From positions 1 through 47,245 of the forward strand of contig JAAWJI010000032.1 in assembly GCA_022796795.1 (NCBI GenBank): DNA of 47,245 nucleotides, written 5' to 3'. The notes beneath the pieces are model-generated. The model made no database searches, was not told the origin of the DNA, and saw only the letters and a list, made by a program, of their open reading frames with translations. The position numbers were made by a program, and so were the translations under genes. The stretch comes from Lachnospiraceae bacterium. Its GTDB lineage: Bacteria; Bacillota; Clostridia; Lachnospirales; Lachnospiraceae. Below are positions 40,028 to 47,245 of the stretch, piece after piece (positions within the stretch are counted from its first letter, which is position 1; each line of letters starts with the position of its first letter).

Positions 40028-40555
40028 GTGCAAGAAGCCGGACAGGATTACCACACAAGGGAGGAGCTGATGGCCAAATGCCAGGAGAAAAATATAGGCT
40101 TTATTGCCATGAAGCCTCTGGCTGGAGGAGCCATTGAGGATGGACATCTGGCCTTACGCTATGTCTGCGCAAATCCTCACGTAACCGTGGTAATTCCTGG
40201 CATGTATACCCTGGAAGAGATTCGCAGAAATTGCCAGGCCGTGGAGGATTTGTCGCCTCTTTCCCGGGAGGAAGAGAAAAAGCTGGAGGAAGTGCAAAAT
40301 ATTCTGGGAACCAGCTTTTGCCGCCGCTGTAACTACTGTCAGCCCTGTACGGCGGGAATCGGGATCTATCAGGTCTTTCTTTTTGAGGGATATCTAGATC
40401 GCTATGGTTTGGAAGACTGGGCCCGGGACCGTTATGGAGCGTTGCCGGTAAAGGCAGGAGCCTGCGTGGACTGCGGACTCTGTGAGGAGCGCTGTCCCTA
40501 TCATCTGCCCATTCGGGAAATGCTGAGGCGGTGCGTGGAGAAATTTGGGGAATAA
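40028..40555 (+). pseudogene. Truncated aldo/keto reductase with two 4Fe-4S cysteine sets (C-terminal half)
   Basis: The frame gives 175 residues from a GTG without a good ribosome binding site. It begins in the middle of an aldo/keto reductase barrel (GFIAMKPLAGGAI, then VTVVIPGMYTLEEI). It ends with the ferredoxin-like part: Cys98, 101, 104 and 107, and Cys146, 149, 152 and 156. The NADPH-side half with the catalytic tyrosine is missing, against about 320-380 residues in full-length relatives. The break lies within 14 bases of the stop of the upstream gene, so a deletion joined the two. The iron-sulfur part alone might still fold. Confidence 0.75.
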
Positions 40556-40582
40556 AAGACGGACTGTTCAGAATAGACAACA

Positions 40583-40612
40583 GCCTGCTCAATCGGGGTG
40601 GAATGAGCAGGC
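40583..40612 (+). terminator. Hairpin after the truncated reductase
   Basis: GCCTGCTCA and TGAGCAGGC form a perfect 9-pair stem around a 12-base loop, without a proper T-run. It may be a weak or Rho-dependent terminator. The remaining gap (40613-40848) is AT-rich and shows nothing I can support. Confidence 0.45.
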
Positions 40613-40848
40613 CGCTGCCTTTGGTGATAGCATTATATATAATAGTTGAGAGGGCTGTGTTAATGTGAAACATGTTTTTCTAACTGTCGTTACTATAGCA
40701 TAATCTTCCAAATAGTACAAATAGAAAATAGTTATAGCATTTTCATAACTAAAATGCATGGGTTTGGAGAGCTTAAGAAACTATTGGAGTTCGCGATAAA
40801 GTTTAGTAAAAATGAAAGTGTTTCCGGCTATCATAAAGAGACAAAGAC

Positions 40849-40877
40849 TTGACAGAAACGAGACTTTTTACTATAGT
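40849..40877 (+). promoter_or_regulatory. Promoter of the second LysR-type regulator
   Basis: A perfect TTGACA (40849-40854) and TATAGT (40872-40877) are separated by 17 bases. The leader is about 105 bases. Confidence 0.7.
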
Positions 40878-40988
40878 GAAGATAAGGTATTGTTTTTGCC
40901 TTCGTTGCTGTGGAGCATATGATTTATAGCTGTTGAGAGATGACTTTATATATGTGAATTTGCTGCATGGGAAAGGGGGAAAACAAGC

Positions 40989-41945
40989 ATGCAGGTGAAG
41001 CAGTTGGAGTATTTAATGAAAGTTGTGGAGTGCGGTTCCATCACTCAGGCATCACAGGAACTGTACATCAGCCAGCCCAGTCTGAGCAAAGCCATTCATC
41101 AACTGGAGCAGGAATACGGAGCCCAGCTGCTGATTCGGAAATCCCGGGGAGTAGAGTTGACCGGGGAGGGGAAAAGTTTCGTGCATTATGTTAGAGGTGT
41201 TTTGACCGCGACTCAGGCTCTGGAACGAAATTTTATCAGAACCCAAAGGATACAGTCCTCTAGCTTGTTTTTGGCTACGCAGCAGTTGGATTTTATTTAT
41301 GATATGGCGCTGCGGATGTATGGGGAGGACGAAGGGAAAAATATTCACTATAATATAGTGGAGACAGACCGGAACGAAGTGGCTAGGCTGGTGCTGAGCG
41401 GAGGGGTAAATCTGGGATTGTTGGTACGCAATCATGCGGATGCAAAAACATTTTTGTGGCATAAAGAAGCAAAACGTCTGGATATTCATGTGATTGTATC
41501 GGAAGCTTGCTGCTATGCCTGTATTGGACCGAAATCGCCTTTTTATGGCCGGACAAAGATCAGTATTACAGAAGCTGAGAAGAGTCCGCATGTGGGATTG
41601 GATATGGAGGCGCAGGCGAGGGAGAGTCTGTATTTCGATATCCATGGAAACCATTATAATACCAGAAAGATCGTATTTTTCAATACGGTGAGCGCCTGTG
41701 AACAATTTTTGTTGGGGACAGATGCCCTGGCCTTTGTTTCCAAATGGACACTGGGATGTTTTAAGGATCCGCGGATTCAGACCCTGCAGGTGGAGATTGA
41801 GGATACAGACGCGCTGAGGGAAAATGAACTTCTATGGCTTAAGCGGGTAGGAGAACCGTTAAACCTGTCGGAAAAGAAATTTTTGCGGCATGTCTATGAG
41901 TATTTTGGAAAAGCTGTCAGCGAGTATCCGGAAGTTCTTCGGTAA
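40989..41945 (+). CDS. LysR family transcriptional regulator 2
   Basis: This 318-residue protein has the LysR helix-turn-helix (MQVKQLEYLMKVVECGSITQ, then YISQPSLSKAIHQLEQEYG) and an effector domain that contains three cysteines close together (EACCYAC, about 171-177). AAAGGGGG precedes the start. Its surroundings and its own leader are richer in A and T than the neighbouring genes. No divergent partner is present. The gene upstream is a remnant, so its original target may be gone. The effector is unknown. Confidence 0.9.
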   Translation: MQVKQLEYLMKVVECGSITQASQELYISQPSLSKAIHQLEQEYGAQLLIRKSRGVELTGEGKSFVHYVRGVLTATQALERNFIRTQRIQSSSLFLATQQLDFIYDMALRMYGEDEGKNIHYNIVETDRNEVARLVLSGGVNLGLLVRNHADAKTFLWHKEAKRLDIHVIVSEACCYACIGPKSPFYGRTKISITEAEKSPHVGLDMEAQARESLYFDIHGNHYNTRKIVFFNTVSACEQFLLGTDALAFVSKWTLGCFKDPRIQTLQVEIEDTDALRENELLWLKRVGEPLNLSEKKFLRHVYEYFGKAVSEYPEVLR

Positions 41946-41961
41946 AAAAGAATGAAAAAGA

Positions 41962-41996
41962 AACGGCATGGCCTGCGTATGGGACCATGCCGTTTT
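41962..41996. terminator. Bidirectional intrinsic terminator
   Basis: AACGGCATGG (41962-41971) and CCATGCCGTT (41984-41993) form a 10-pair stem with T residues following on both strands. It lies between the convergent lysR and flavodiiron genes. Confidence 0.8.
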
Positions 41997-42002
41997 CGAT
42001 TC

Positions 42003-43166
42003 TCACTTCAGCAGCTCCTGGGCCAGCTGTTCCAGCTGTTCCTGGGAGGCGGCGTTTAGGGTGGATTTAATGGTTACCAGGGGATCCAACAAGGTAATAT
42101 CCTTCATACTCTCAAAGGCAGCACGCATATGCTTGCCTGCCATGGGGGCCCAGGAGCCGTTTTCTATAATGCCCACGGTGCGCTTCTGGAAGTTTTTGGC
42201 CTTTAAATGGGCCAGAAAATCCTCCATGCAGGGGAACAGGCCGGCGTCATAGGTACTGCAGGCCACTACCAGGCGGTCGTAGCGGAAAGCATCCTCCACG
42301 GCTTCTGCCATATCTTCCCGGGTCAGATCGGCAAATACCACCTTAGGAGCGCCTTTTTCCTCCAGAAGCTTGGCCAGCTTCTGGGCAGCGGCTTTTGTAT
42401 TTCCGTGAATGGAAGCGCAGGCAATAAGGATTCCCTGATCCTCCGGCGTATAGCTGCTCCAGAGATGGTATTTCTCCAGATAATAACCCAGATTCTCCCT
42501 AAGAACGGGGCCGTGAAGGGGACAGATCACAGCGATATCCAGGCCAGCGGCCTTTTTCAGCAGAGCCTGAACCTGGGAGCCGTATTTTCCTACGATGTTG
42601 ATATAGTAGCGGCGCGCCTCGCAGAGCCAGTCCTCGTCAGCGTCCAGAGCCCCGAATTTTCCAAAGCCGTCAGCGGAAAAGAGCACCTTTTCCGAGGATT
42701 CATAGGAGACCATAACCTCCGGCCAGTGCACCATGGGAGCCATATAAAAGGAAAGCTTGTGGCTTCCAAGCTCCAGGGAATCTCCCTCCTTGACCACTAC
42801 CGTGCGGCCAGTCACATCCAGGGTAAAGAATTGGGGCATCATGGAAAAGGTCTTGGAATTGCCCACCAGCACCATGTCCGGATATTTCTCCGCGGCTTTC
42901 TGGATATTGGCAGCATGATCCGGCTCCAGATGGGAGATGACCAGATAATCGGGAGTTCTGCCTCCAAGGGCCTGCTCCAGATTGGCAAACCATTCCTTTG
43001 ATGCCCGGGCATCCACGGTGTCCATGAGAGCGATTTTTTCATCTATAATCAAATAAGAATTATAGGAAACGCCGTTTGGCACCACATATTGGCTTTCAAA
43101 CAGATCGATGGTCTTGTCATTCACGCCGATGTAAAGAATCGAATCTGTGATCTTGTTGTCTTTCAT
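42003..43166 (-). CDS. FprA-type flavodiiron protein (oxygen or NO reductase)
   Basis: This 387-residue protein reduces O2 to water, or NO to N2O, protecting an anaerobe. It has a beta-lactamase-like diiron domain with ligands His79, Glu81, Asp83 and His84 in HLEPDHAANIQ and further histidines in MVHWPEVMV and CPLHGPVL. A flavodoxin domain follows from about residue 250 (GILIACASIHGNTKAA). There is no fused rubredoxin, so an external electron donor is needed. AGGAGG lies 10 bases before the start. It has its own strong promoter with a palindrome near the start of transcription. Confidence 0.93.
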   Translation of the reverse strand: MKDNKITDSILYIGVNDKTIDLFESQYVVPNGVSYNSYLIIDEKIALMDTVDARASKEWFANLEQALGGRTPDYLVISHLEPDHAANIQKAAEKYPDMVLVGNSKTFSMMPQFFTLDVTGRTVVVKEGDSLELGSHKLSFYMAPMVHWPEVMVSYESSEKVLFSADGFGKFGALDADEDWLCEARRYYINIVGKYGSQVQALLKKAAGLDIAVICPLHGPVLRENLGYYLEKYHLWSSYTPEDQGILIACASIHGNTKAAAQKLAKLLEEKGAPKVVFADLTREDMAEAVEDAFRYDRLVVACSTYDAGLFPCMEDFLAHLKAKNFQKRTVGIIENGSWAPMAGKHMRAAFESMKDITLLDPLVTIKSTLNAASQEQLEQLAQELLK

Positions 43167-43223
43167 ACTTACAGTTCCTCCTAAAAAATACTGTGGCCGC
43201 CAAAAAGGTGACGGTACCGCCTT

Positions 43224-43252
43224 ATCATAGCATGAACTCGGGTGTGTGTAAA
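43224..43252 (-). promoter_or_regulatory. Promoter of the flavodiiron protein gene
   Basis: On the minus strand TTTACA (43252-43247) and TATGAT (43229-43224) are separated by 17 bases. An interrupted palindrome around CGGTACCG (43212-43219) overlaps the expected transcription start near 43217. Confidence 0.65.
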
Positions 43253-43392
43253 TAGAAGGAAGAGATAAATTTTATCAGCGATTTTTCCGGTAGTTACGCG
43301 CTGAAGGGAAGTTTTCCGCCTTGTTCCGGAGACAAGGAATAAGCGTTGCCGCACCTGCATAAGATGTAAAAAAGTATTCGAAGAGGTTTCTT

Positions 43393-43650
43393 TTGAAGGA
43401 GTATATCGAGGAACGGGCCGTGGAAATTGCCAATTATATCATCAACAACAATGCCACGGTGCGTCAGACGGCGAGACAGTTTGGGATCAGCAAAAGCACG
43501 GTACATAAGGACGTGGCGGAGCGTCTGCTCTATATTAATCCGCATCTTGCGTCGGAAGCGCGGAAGGTGCTGGATGTAAATAAATCAGAACGTCATATCC
43601 GCGGAGGGCTTGCCACCAAGGAGAAATATCTGCATCAGAAGACGAACTGA
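43393..43650 (+). CDS. spoIIID: Sporulation transcriptional regulator SpoIIID
   Basis: This 85-residue DNA-binding protein controls mother-cell genes during sporulation. The sequence YIEERAVEIANYIINNNATVRQ, the helix-turn-helix ARQFGISKSTVHKDVAERL, and the closing RHIRGGLATKEKYL match the family over its full length. The start is a TTG at 43393 with AAGAGG about 8 bases upstream. No ATG in this frame gives the conserved N-terminus. The weak start codon may keep production low. A sigma-A-like promoter for the next gene begins 11 bases after its stop. Confidence 0.95.
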   Translation: MKEYIEERAVEIANYIINNNATVRQTARQFGISKSTVHKDVAERLLYINPHLASEARKVLDVNKSERHIRGGLATKEKYLHQKTN

Positions 43651-43660
43651 AAAAAAGGCA

Positions 43661-43688
43661 TTGACATTTGCCTGAAAATGACTAGAAT
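43661..43688 (+). promoter_or_regulatory. Promoter of the second MATE exporter gene
   Basis: A perfect TTGACA (43661-43666) and TAGAAT (43683-43688) are separated by 16 bases. Confidence 0.65.
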
Positions 43689-43734
43689 AGAGGGGCGGAG
43701 CTACAAGGAATACAAAATAAGGTACGAATGAATC

Positions 43735-45066
43735 ATGGAAAAGATGTTTTCAAAACAGGATTTAAAGAAACTGATCCTGCCGCTGATGATTGAGCAGGTG
43801 CTTTTGGTTGCCGTGGGCATGGCGGACACGATTATGATCTCTCGGGTGGGGGAGGCAGCCGTGTCCGGCGTTTCATTGGTGGATACCATTAATATTCTGC
43901 TGATTAATATTTTTACAGCCCTGGCCACAGGCGGGGCTGTAGTGGCCGGACATTGCCTGGGGGGAGGACAGCCAGAGCGGGCCTCAGAAGCGTCAGAGCA
44001 GCTTATGCTGTTTTCCGGAGCGGTTTCCCTGGGGATTATGGTGCTGGTGCTGGCCGGACATACATGGATTCTGAACCATGTGTTTGGACAGATTGAGCCG
44101 GAGGTCATGGAGGATGCCCGGATTTATCTATTGATTACAGCCCTGTCCATTCCCTTCATTGCCATATATAACGGAGGCGCAGCAATATTTCGGGCTATGA
44201 GCGACGCCAAGACCTCCATGAAGGTTTCCCTGATTATGAATGGGGTCAATATTGCGGGAAATGCCATCCTGATCTATGGCTTTGGCAGGGGAGTGGAAGG
44301 CGCTGCCATTCCTACCCTAGTGTCCCGGATGCTGGCGGCAGGGATTGTGGTGGCCCTGCTCCGGAATCAGAATCTGGAGATTCATCTTCCTCTGAAGATT
44401 CAGCTGCGCTTTCACAGGGATATGATTCGCAAAATCTGTTTCATCGGGATCCCCAATGGATTGGAGAACAGCGTATTCCAGCTGGGAAAAATCCTGGTGT
44501 TAAGTCTGGTTGCCAGCTTCGGCACTGCGGCCATCGCAGCAAATGCAGTGGCAAACAGTATTGCATCCTTTCAGGTCATTCCAGGAGCGGCTATCGGATA
44601 CGCCATTGTGACCGTGGTCTCCCAGTGCGCCGGGGCCAAGCGCTACGACGAGGCGAAATACTACACCAGGCAGCTGATGAAATACATGTACATAGGCATG
44701 TGGGCCGTGAATATCCTGGTTATATTCACCTGCCCTCTCATTGTGCGGGCCTATCATCTGTCTGCCGGGACCGGGGCGCTGACAACAAAACTTCTGATCT
44801 ATCACGCCGTGGGCTGCATGACTATCTGGAATATAGCCTTCGGCCTGCCCAATGCCCTGCGGGCAGCCGGAGACGTAAAGATGACCCTGGTCATCAGTCT
44901 GCTGTCCATGTGGATCTTCCGCATCGGCTTCAGCTTTTTGCTGGGAGAAAACCTGAAGTGGGGCGTGTTTGGAATCTGGGTGGCAATGACGATAGACTGG
45001 CTGTTCCGGGCAATACTGTTCCAGATCCGCTACCACAGGGGAAAATGGCAGGAGATCGAATTCTGA
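43735..45066 (+). CDS. MATE family efflux transporter 2
   Basis: This 443-residue membrane protein has twelve predicted membrane segments in two halves and the MATE start FSKQDLKKLILPLMIEQVLLVAVGMADTIM, then GEAAVSGVSLVDT. It is only distantly related to the first MATE protein in the window (different start and loop sequences), so they are probably not a recent duplication. The ribosome binding site is weak (AAGG about 13 bases upstream), although the promoter is good. The substrate is unknown. Confidence 0.9.
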   Translation: MEKMFSKQDLKKLILPLMIEQVLLVAVGMADTIMISRVGEAAVSGVSLVDTINILLINIFTALATGGAVVAGHCLGGGQPERASEASEQLMLFSGAVSLGIMVLVLAGHTWILNHVFGQIEPEVMEDARIYLLITALSIPFIAIYNGGAAIFRAMSDAKTSMKVSLIMNGVNIAGNAILIYGFGRGVEGAAIPTLVSRMLAAGIVVALLRNQNLEIHLPLKIQLRFHRDMIRKICFIGIPNGLENSVFQLGKILVLSLVASFGTAAIAANAVANSIASFQVIPGAAIGYAIVTVVSQCAGAKRYDEAKYYTRQLMKYMYIGMWAVNILVIFTCPLIVRAYHLSAGTGALTTKLLIYHAVGCMTIWNIAFGLPNALRAAGDVKMTLVISLLSMWIFRIGFSFLLGENLKWGVFGIWVAMTIDWLFRAILFQIRYHRGKWQEIEF

Positions 45067-45128
45067 TCTAACCGATGGGACAAACAACAGATCGGCTGAA
45101 TTGTTGGGAAGGTCCTATATTTTGGGGC

Positions 45129-45157
45129 TTGCCAGCGAATCGGACCTTGGATATAAT
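45129..45157 (+). promoter_or_regulatory. Promoter of guaA
   Basis: TTGCCA (45129-45134) and a perfect TATAAT (45152-45157) are separated by 17 bases. The transcript would start near 45164 and carry a leader of about 320 bases that includes the repeats at 45233-45443. Confidence 0.65.
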
Positions 45158-45232
45158 AGAAAATCATATGTTTATCCGAACACAGCCAAAAGCCCAGGAG
45201 TATTTGTAAAAAGTCGGCGGAGAGAAACACGT

Positions 45233-45443
45233 AGAGTAGAGAGGAAAGCGGACGGCATCAGTAGGAATAGGAAAGAGAACTCTTGAGAGTAGAGAGGAAA
45301 GCAGATGGCTTCATTAAGAATGAGGAAAGAGAGCCTCGAAAAATGGATAGGAAAGCGGATGGCATTAGCAGAAATAGGAAAGAGACGCCCGTAGAGTAGA
45401 GAGGAAAGCAGATAATATCATCCAGAATAGGAAAAAGAACTCA
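45233..45443 (+). repeat. Four imperfect 53-bp tandem repeats in the guaA leader
   Basis: The core GGAAAGC recurs at 45243, 45296, 45350 and 45403, giving periods of 53, 54 and 53 bases. Three copies begin with AGAGTAGAGAGGAAAGC, and each copy has a second conserved part resembling AATAGGAAAGAGA. The plus strand is strongly purine-rich. The period is not a multiple of three and stops occur in all frames, so the array is not coding. Each unit contains two Shine-Dalgarno-like stretches. No purine riboswitch core is present. Confidence 0.75.
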
Positions 45444-45482
45444 GGAGAATTGTGCAGAACGATACATGAGGAGGAATAGCTC

Positions 45483-47027
45483 ATGAACAGAGAAATGATT
45501 ATGGTGTTGGATTTTGGCGGACAGTACAATCAGCTGATTGCCAGACGAGTGAGGGAATGCAACGTTTACTGCGAAGTCTACCCCTACACGGTAAGTCTTG
45601 CCAGGATCCGGGAAATAAATCCCAAAGGAATTATTTTTACAGGCGGCCCCAATAGTGTCTATGATGAGGCATCCCCTCATTATGAGAAGGAGATCTTTGA
45701 GCTGGGAATTCCCATTCTGGGAATCTGCTACGGATCCCAGGTCATGGCATACACCCTGGGGGGAGAGGTTAAAAGCGCTCCTGTCAGCGAGTATGGGCAT
45801 ACAGAAACGGAGTTGGACAAGTCCTCCGCCTTATTTCAGCAGATCGAAGACAACTCCACGGTAGTGTGGATGAGCCACACGGATTACATTGCCAGGGTGC
45901 CAGAGGGTTTCCGCATTACAGCCCATACTGCTCACTGCCCAGTGGCAGCTATGGAATGTCCGCAGCGGGGACTCTATGCGACCCAGTTTCATCCAGAGGT
46001 CATGCACACCAAGGAAGGACAAAAGATGCTGCAAAGCTTTGTCTATAAGGTCTGCGGCTGTCGGGGTGACTGGCAGATGGGCGCCTTTGTAGAGGAAACC
46101 ATAGCCCAGATCCGGCAGCGGGTAGGACAGGGACGGGTGCTTTGCGCCCTTTCCGGCGGCGTGGACTCCTCGGTGGCGGCTGTGCTGTTGTCCCGGGCTG
46201 TGGGAAAACAGCTTACCTGTGTGTTTGTGGATCATGGCCTGCTGCGAAAAAACGAGGGCGACGAGGTGGAAGCCGTCTTCGGCCCCCAAGGCGACTATGA
46301 GCTGAATTTTATCCGGGTCAATGCCCAGCAGCGGTATTACAACAAGCTGAAGGGCGTCACAGACCCAGAGGAGAAGCGCAAAATCATCGGGGAAGAATTT
46401 ATCCGCATTTTTGAGGAGGAAGCCAAAAAGATAGGAGCCGTGGACTTTCTGGTTCAGGGAACCATTTATCCGGACGTGATCGAGTCCGGCCTAGGCAAAT
46501 CCGCAGTGATCAAATCCCATCACAATGTGGGCGGTCTTCCCGGCGTGGTGGACTTTAAGGAAATCATCGAGCCCCTGCGTATGCTCTTCAAGGATGAGGT
46601 GCGCAAAGCCGGACTGGAGCTTGGAATTCCCCAAAACCTGGTCTACCGGCAACCCTTCCCGGGCCCGGGCCTGGGCGTGCGCATTGTAGGCGAGGTAACT
46701 GAAGAAAAGGTGCGCATGGTGCAGGATGCAGATTACATCTATCGGGAGGAATTGTCAAAAGCCGGACTGGACAGAGACCTGGGCCAGTACTTTGCGGGCC
46801 TTACCAATATGCGCTCCGTAGGAGTCATGGGGGATTTCAGGACCTATGATTATGCGGTGGCCCTGCGGGCAGTGAATACCAGCGACTTTATGACGGCAGA
46901 GTGCGCCCAGATTCCCTATGAGGTGCTGTTTAAGGTGACTAGCAGGATTATCAATGAGGTGAAAGGGGTCAATCGGGTGATGTTTGATCTGACTTCTAAG
47001 CCGCCGGGGACGATTGAGTTCGAGTGA
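45483..47027 (+). CDS. guaA: GMP synthase (glutamine-hydrolysing)
   Basis: GuaA converts XMP to GMP. The 514-residue protein has the glutamine amidotransferase domain with Cys82 (GICYGSQ), His170 and Glu172 (TQFHPEV). The ATP pyrophosphatase domain follows with SGGVDSS (224-230), and then the C-terminal dimerisation domain ending GTIEFE. GAGGAATAG lies upstream of the ATG. The gene is intact and single, behind a promoter at 45129 and a long repetitive leader. A strong terminator follows after about 120 bases. Confidence 0.97.
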   Translation: MNREMIMVLDFGGQYNQLIARRVRECNVYCEVYPYTVSLARIREINPKGIIFTGGPNSVYDEASPHYEKEIFELGIPILGICYGSQVMAYTLGGEVKSAPVSEYGHTETELDKSSALFQQIEDNSTVVWMSHTDYIARVPEGFRITAHTAHCPVAAMECPQRGLYATQFHPEVMHTKEGQKMLQSFVYKVCGCRGDWQMGAFVEETIAQIRQRVGQGRVLCALSGGVDSSVAAVLLSRAVGKQLTCVFVDHGLLRKNEGDEVEAVFGPQGDYELNFIRVNAQQRYYNKLKGVTDPEEKRKIIGEEFIRIFEEEAKKIGAVDFLVQGTIYPDVIESGLGKSAVIKSHHNVGGLPGVVDFKEIIEPLRMLFKDEVRKAGLELGIPQNLVYRQPFPGPGLGVRIVGEVTEEKVRMVQDADYIYREELSKAGLDRDLGQYFAGLTNMRSVGVMGDFRTYDYAVALRAVNTSDFMTAECAQIPYEVLFKVTSRIINEVKGVNRVMFDLTSKPPGTIEFE

Positions 47028-47148
47028 TGAAATAGGTGTTAAGAACCTAGTATTTATGCGGGTTACAAGCAAATTTGTTTAGGAACTGGCAACGATTTGG
47101 CAACATTTCGGGTATCACTCGTTAGATAAAAGAATACTTCAATAATAG

Positions 47149-47200
47149 AAAAACCTTACTGATTTTCAGATATGACAACTGAAAATTGGTAAGGTTTTTT
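47149..47200. terminator. Bidirectional intrinsic terminator after guaA
   Basis: AAAAACCTTAC and ATTTTCAG pair with CTGAAAAT and GTAAGGTTTTT, with small mismatches between the two helices. TTTTTT follows on the plus strand and TTTTT on the minus strand. The stretch 47028-47148 shows no gene. Confidence 0.8.
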
Positions 47201-47204
47201 GCGT

Positions 47205-47245
47205 TCATTTTTTCTTCTTGCGCTTTGCTTCTTTTTTGTCTGTAC
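47205..47245 (-). CDS. Possible 3' end of a minus-strand gene (partial)
   Basis: On the minus strand the frame reads TDKKEAKRKKKK and then TGA at 47207-47205, followed at once by the bidirectional terminator. A lysine-rich tail before a terminator suits the end of a protein, but only 12 codons are visible and no family can be named. Confidence 0.35.
   Translation of the reverse strand, partial: TDKKEAKRKKKK

Noticed and set aside
45139..45190. Possible purine riboswitch upstream of guaA (ATATAAT followed by CATATG).
   Set aside because: The conserved loop sequences of the purine aptamer are missing and the TATAAT is better explained as a -10 box with TTGCCA 17 bases upstream.
45233..45443. 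CRISPR array, suggested by regular repeats.
   Set aside because: The 53-bp units are contiguous and diverged along their length with no unique spacers, and no cas gene is nearby.
47028..47245. Integrated island at the 3' end of guaA, a known insertion hot spot.
   Set aside because: No integrase, attachment-type repeat of the guaA end or change in gene content is visible before the window ends. A short GGCAAC direct repeat near 47087-47101 is too small to support it.

Overview
The window comes from the chromosome of an anaerobic, spore-forming Firmicute, most likely a member of the Lachnospiraceae (Clostridia). The reasons are the sporulation genes (a SpoIIID regulator with a TTG start, and a SipL-like protein with DUF3794 and LysM domains), a BceRSAB-type antibiotic sensing and export module, an FprA-type flavodiiron protein, strong AGGAGG ribosome binding sites, and a moderate GC content. 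I see no rRNA, tRNA, CRISPR array, prophage or intact insertion sequence.

Layout. 0-7.6 kb: penicillin-binding protein 1A, then on the opposite strand a complete bceRSAB-like module (response regulator, intramembrane-sensing kinase, ATPase, FtsX-like permease). 7.6-11.5 kb: an O-acetylhomoserine sulfhydrylase (metY) behind a strong promoter whose leader carries a structured element, a polytopic membrane protein and a DUF5655 protein. 11.5-12.5 kb: three gene remnants (ECF sigma factor, IclR regulator, probable ABC substrate-binding protein). 12.5-15.6 kb: two permeases and two ATPases of a NitT/TauT-like importer. The two ATPases have complementary degenerate motifs. 16-20 kb: a MATE exporter, an amidohydrolase, a sigma-70-like protein without region 4, and a Gfo/Idh/MocA oxidoreductase. 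20-25.5 kb: PadR behind a frameshifted membrane gene, a MarR-TSUP pair, an unknown small protein, a sodium:alanine symporter and a divergent LysR regulator. 25.5-30.5 kb: a minus-strand operon malQ-plsC-ddl-murF. 30.6-38.8 kb: a PrcB-like lipoprotein, sipL-like, ispE-gntR, a secreted repeat protein, murI, DUF1934, a palindromic repeat cluster, a membrane-anchored protein and cardiolipin synthase. 38.8-47.2 kb: a trigger-factor-like lipoprotein, a truncated ferredoxin-type aldo/keto reductase, a LysR regulator, a flavodiiron protein, spoIIID, a second MATE exporter, and guaA behind a leader of four 53-bp repeats.

Many genes serve the cell envelope: ponA, ddl, murF and murI make peptidoglycan, cls and plsC make phospholipid, bceAB is a likely defence against peptide antibiotics that act on the wall, and spoIIID and sipL-like belong to spore formation. 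They are spread over several separate operons.

The points most worth following up are a two-copy structured element with a conserved core (31-95 and 7767-7848, the second in the metY leader), the asymmetric ATPase pair (14062-15576), the repeat-filled guaA leader (45164-45482), the perfect 41-bp direct repeats made of palindromes (36476-36641), and a G-tract that decides whether a membrane protein frame fuses to PadR (20431-20438). All calls come from reading the sequence. No database search was run.
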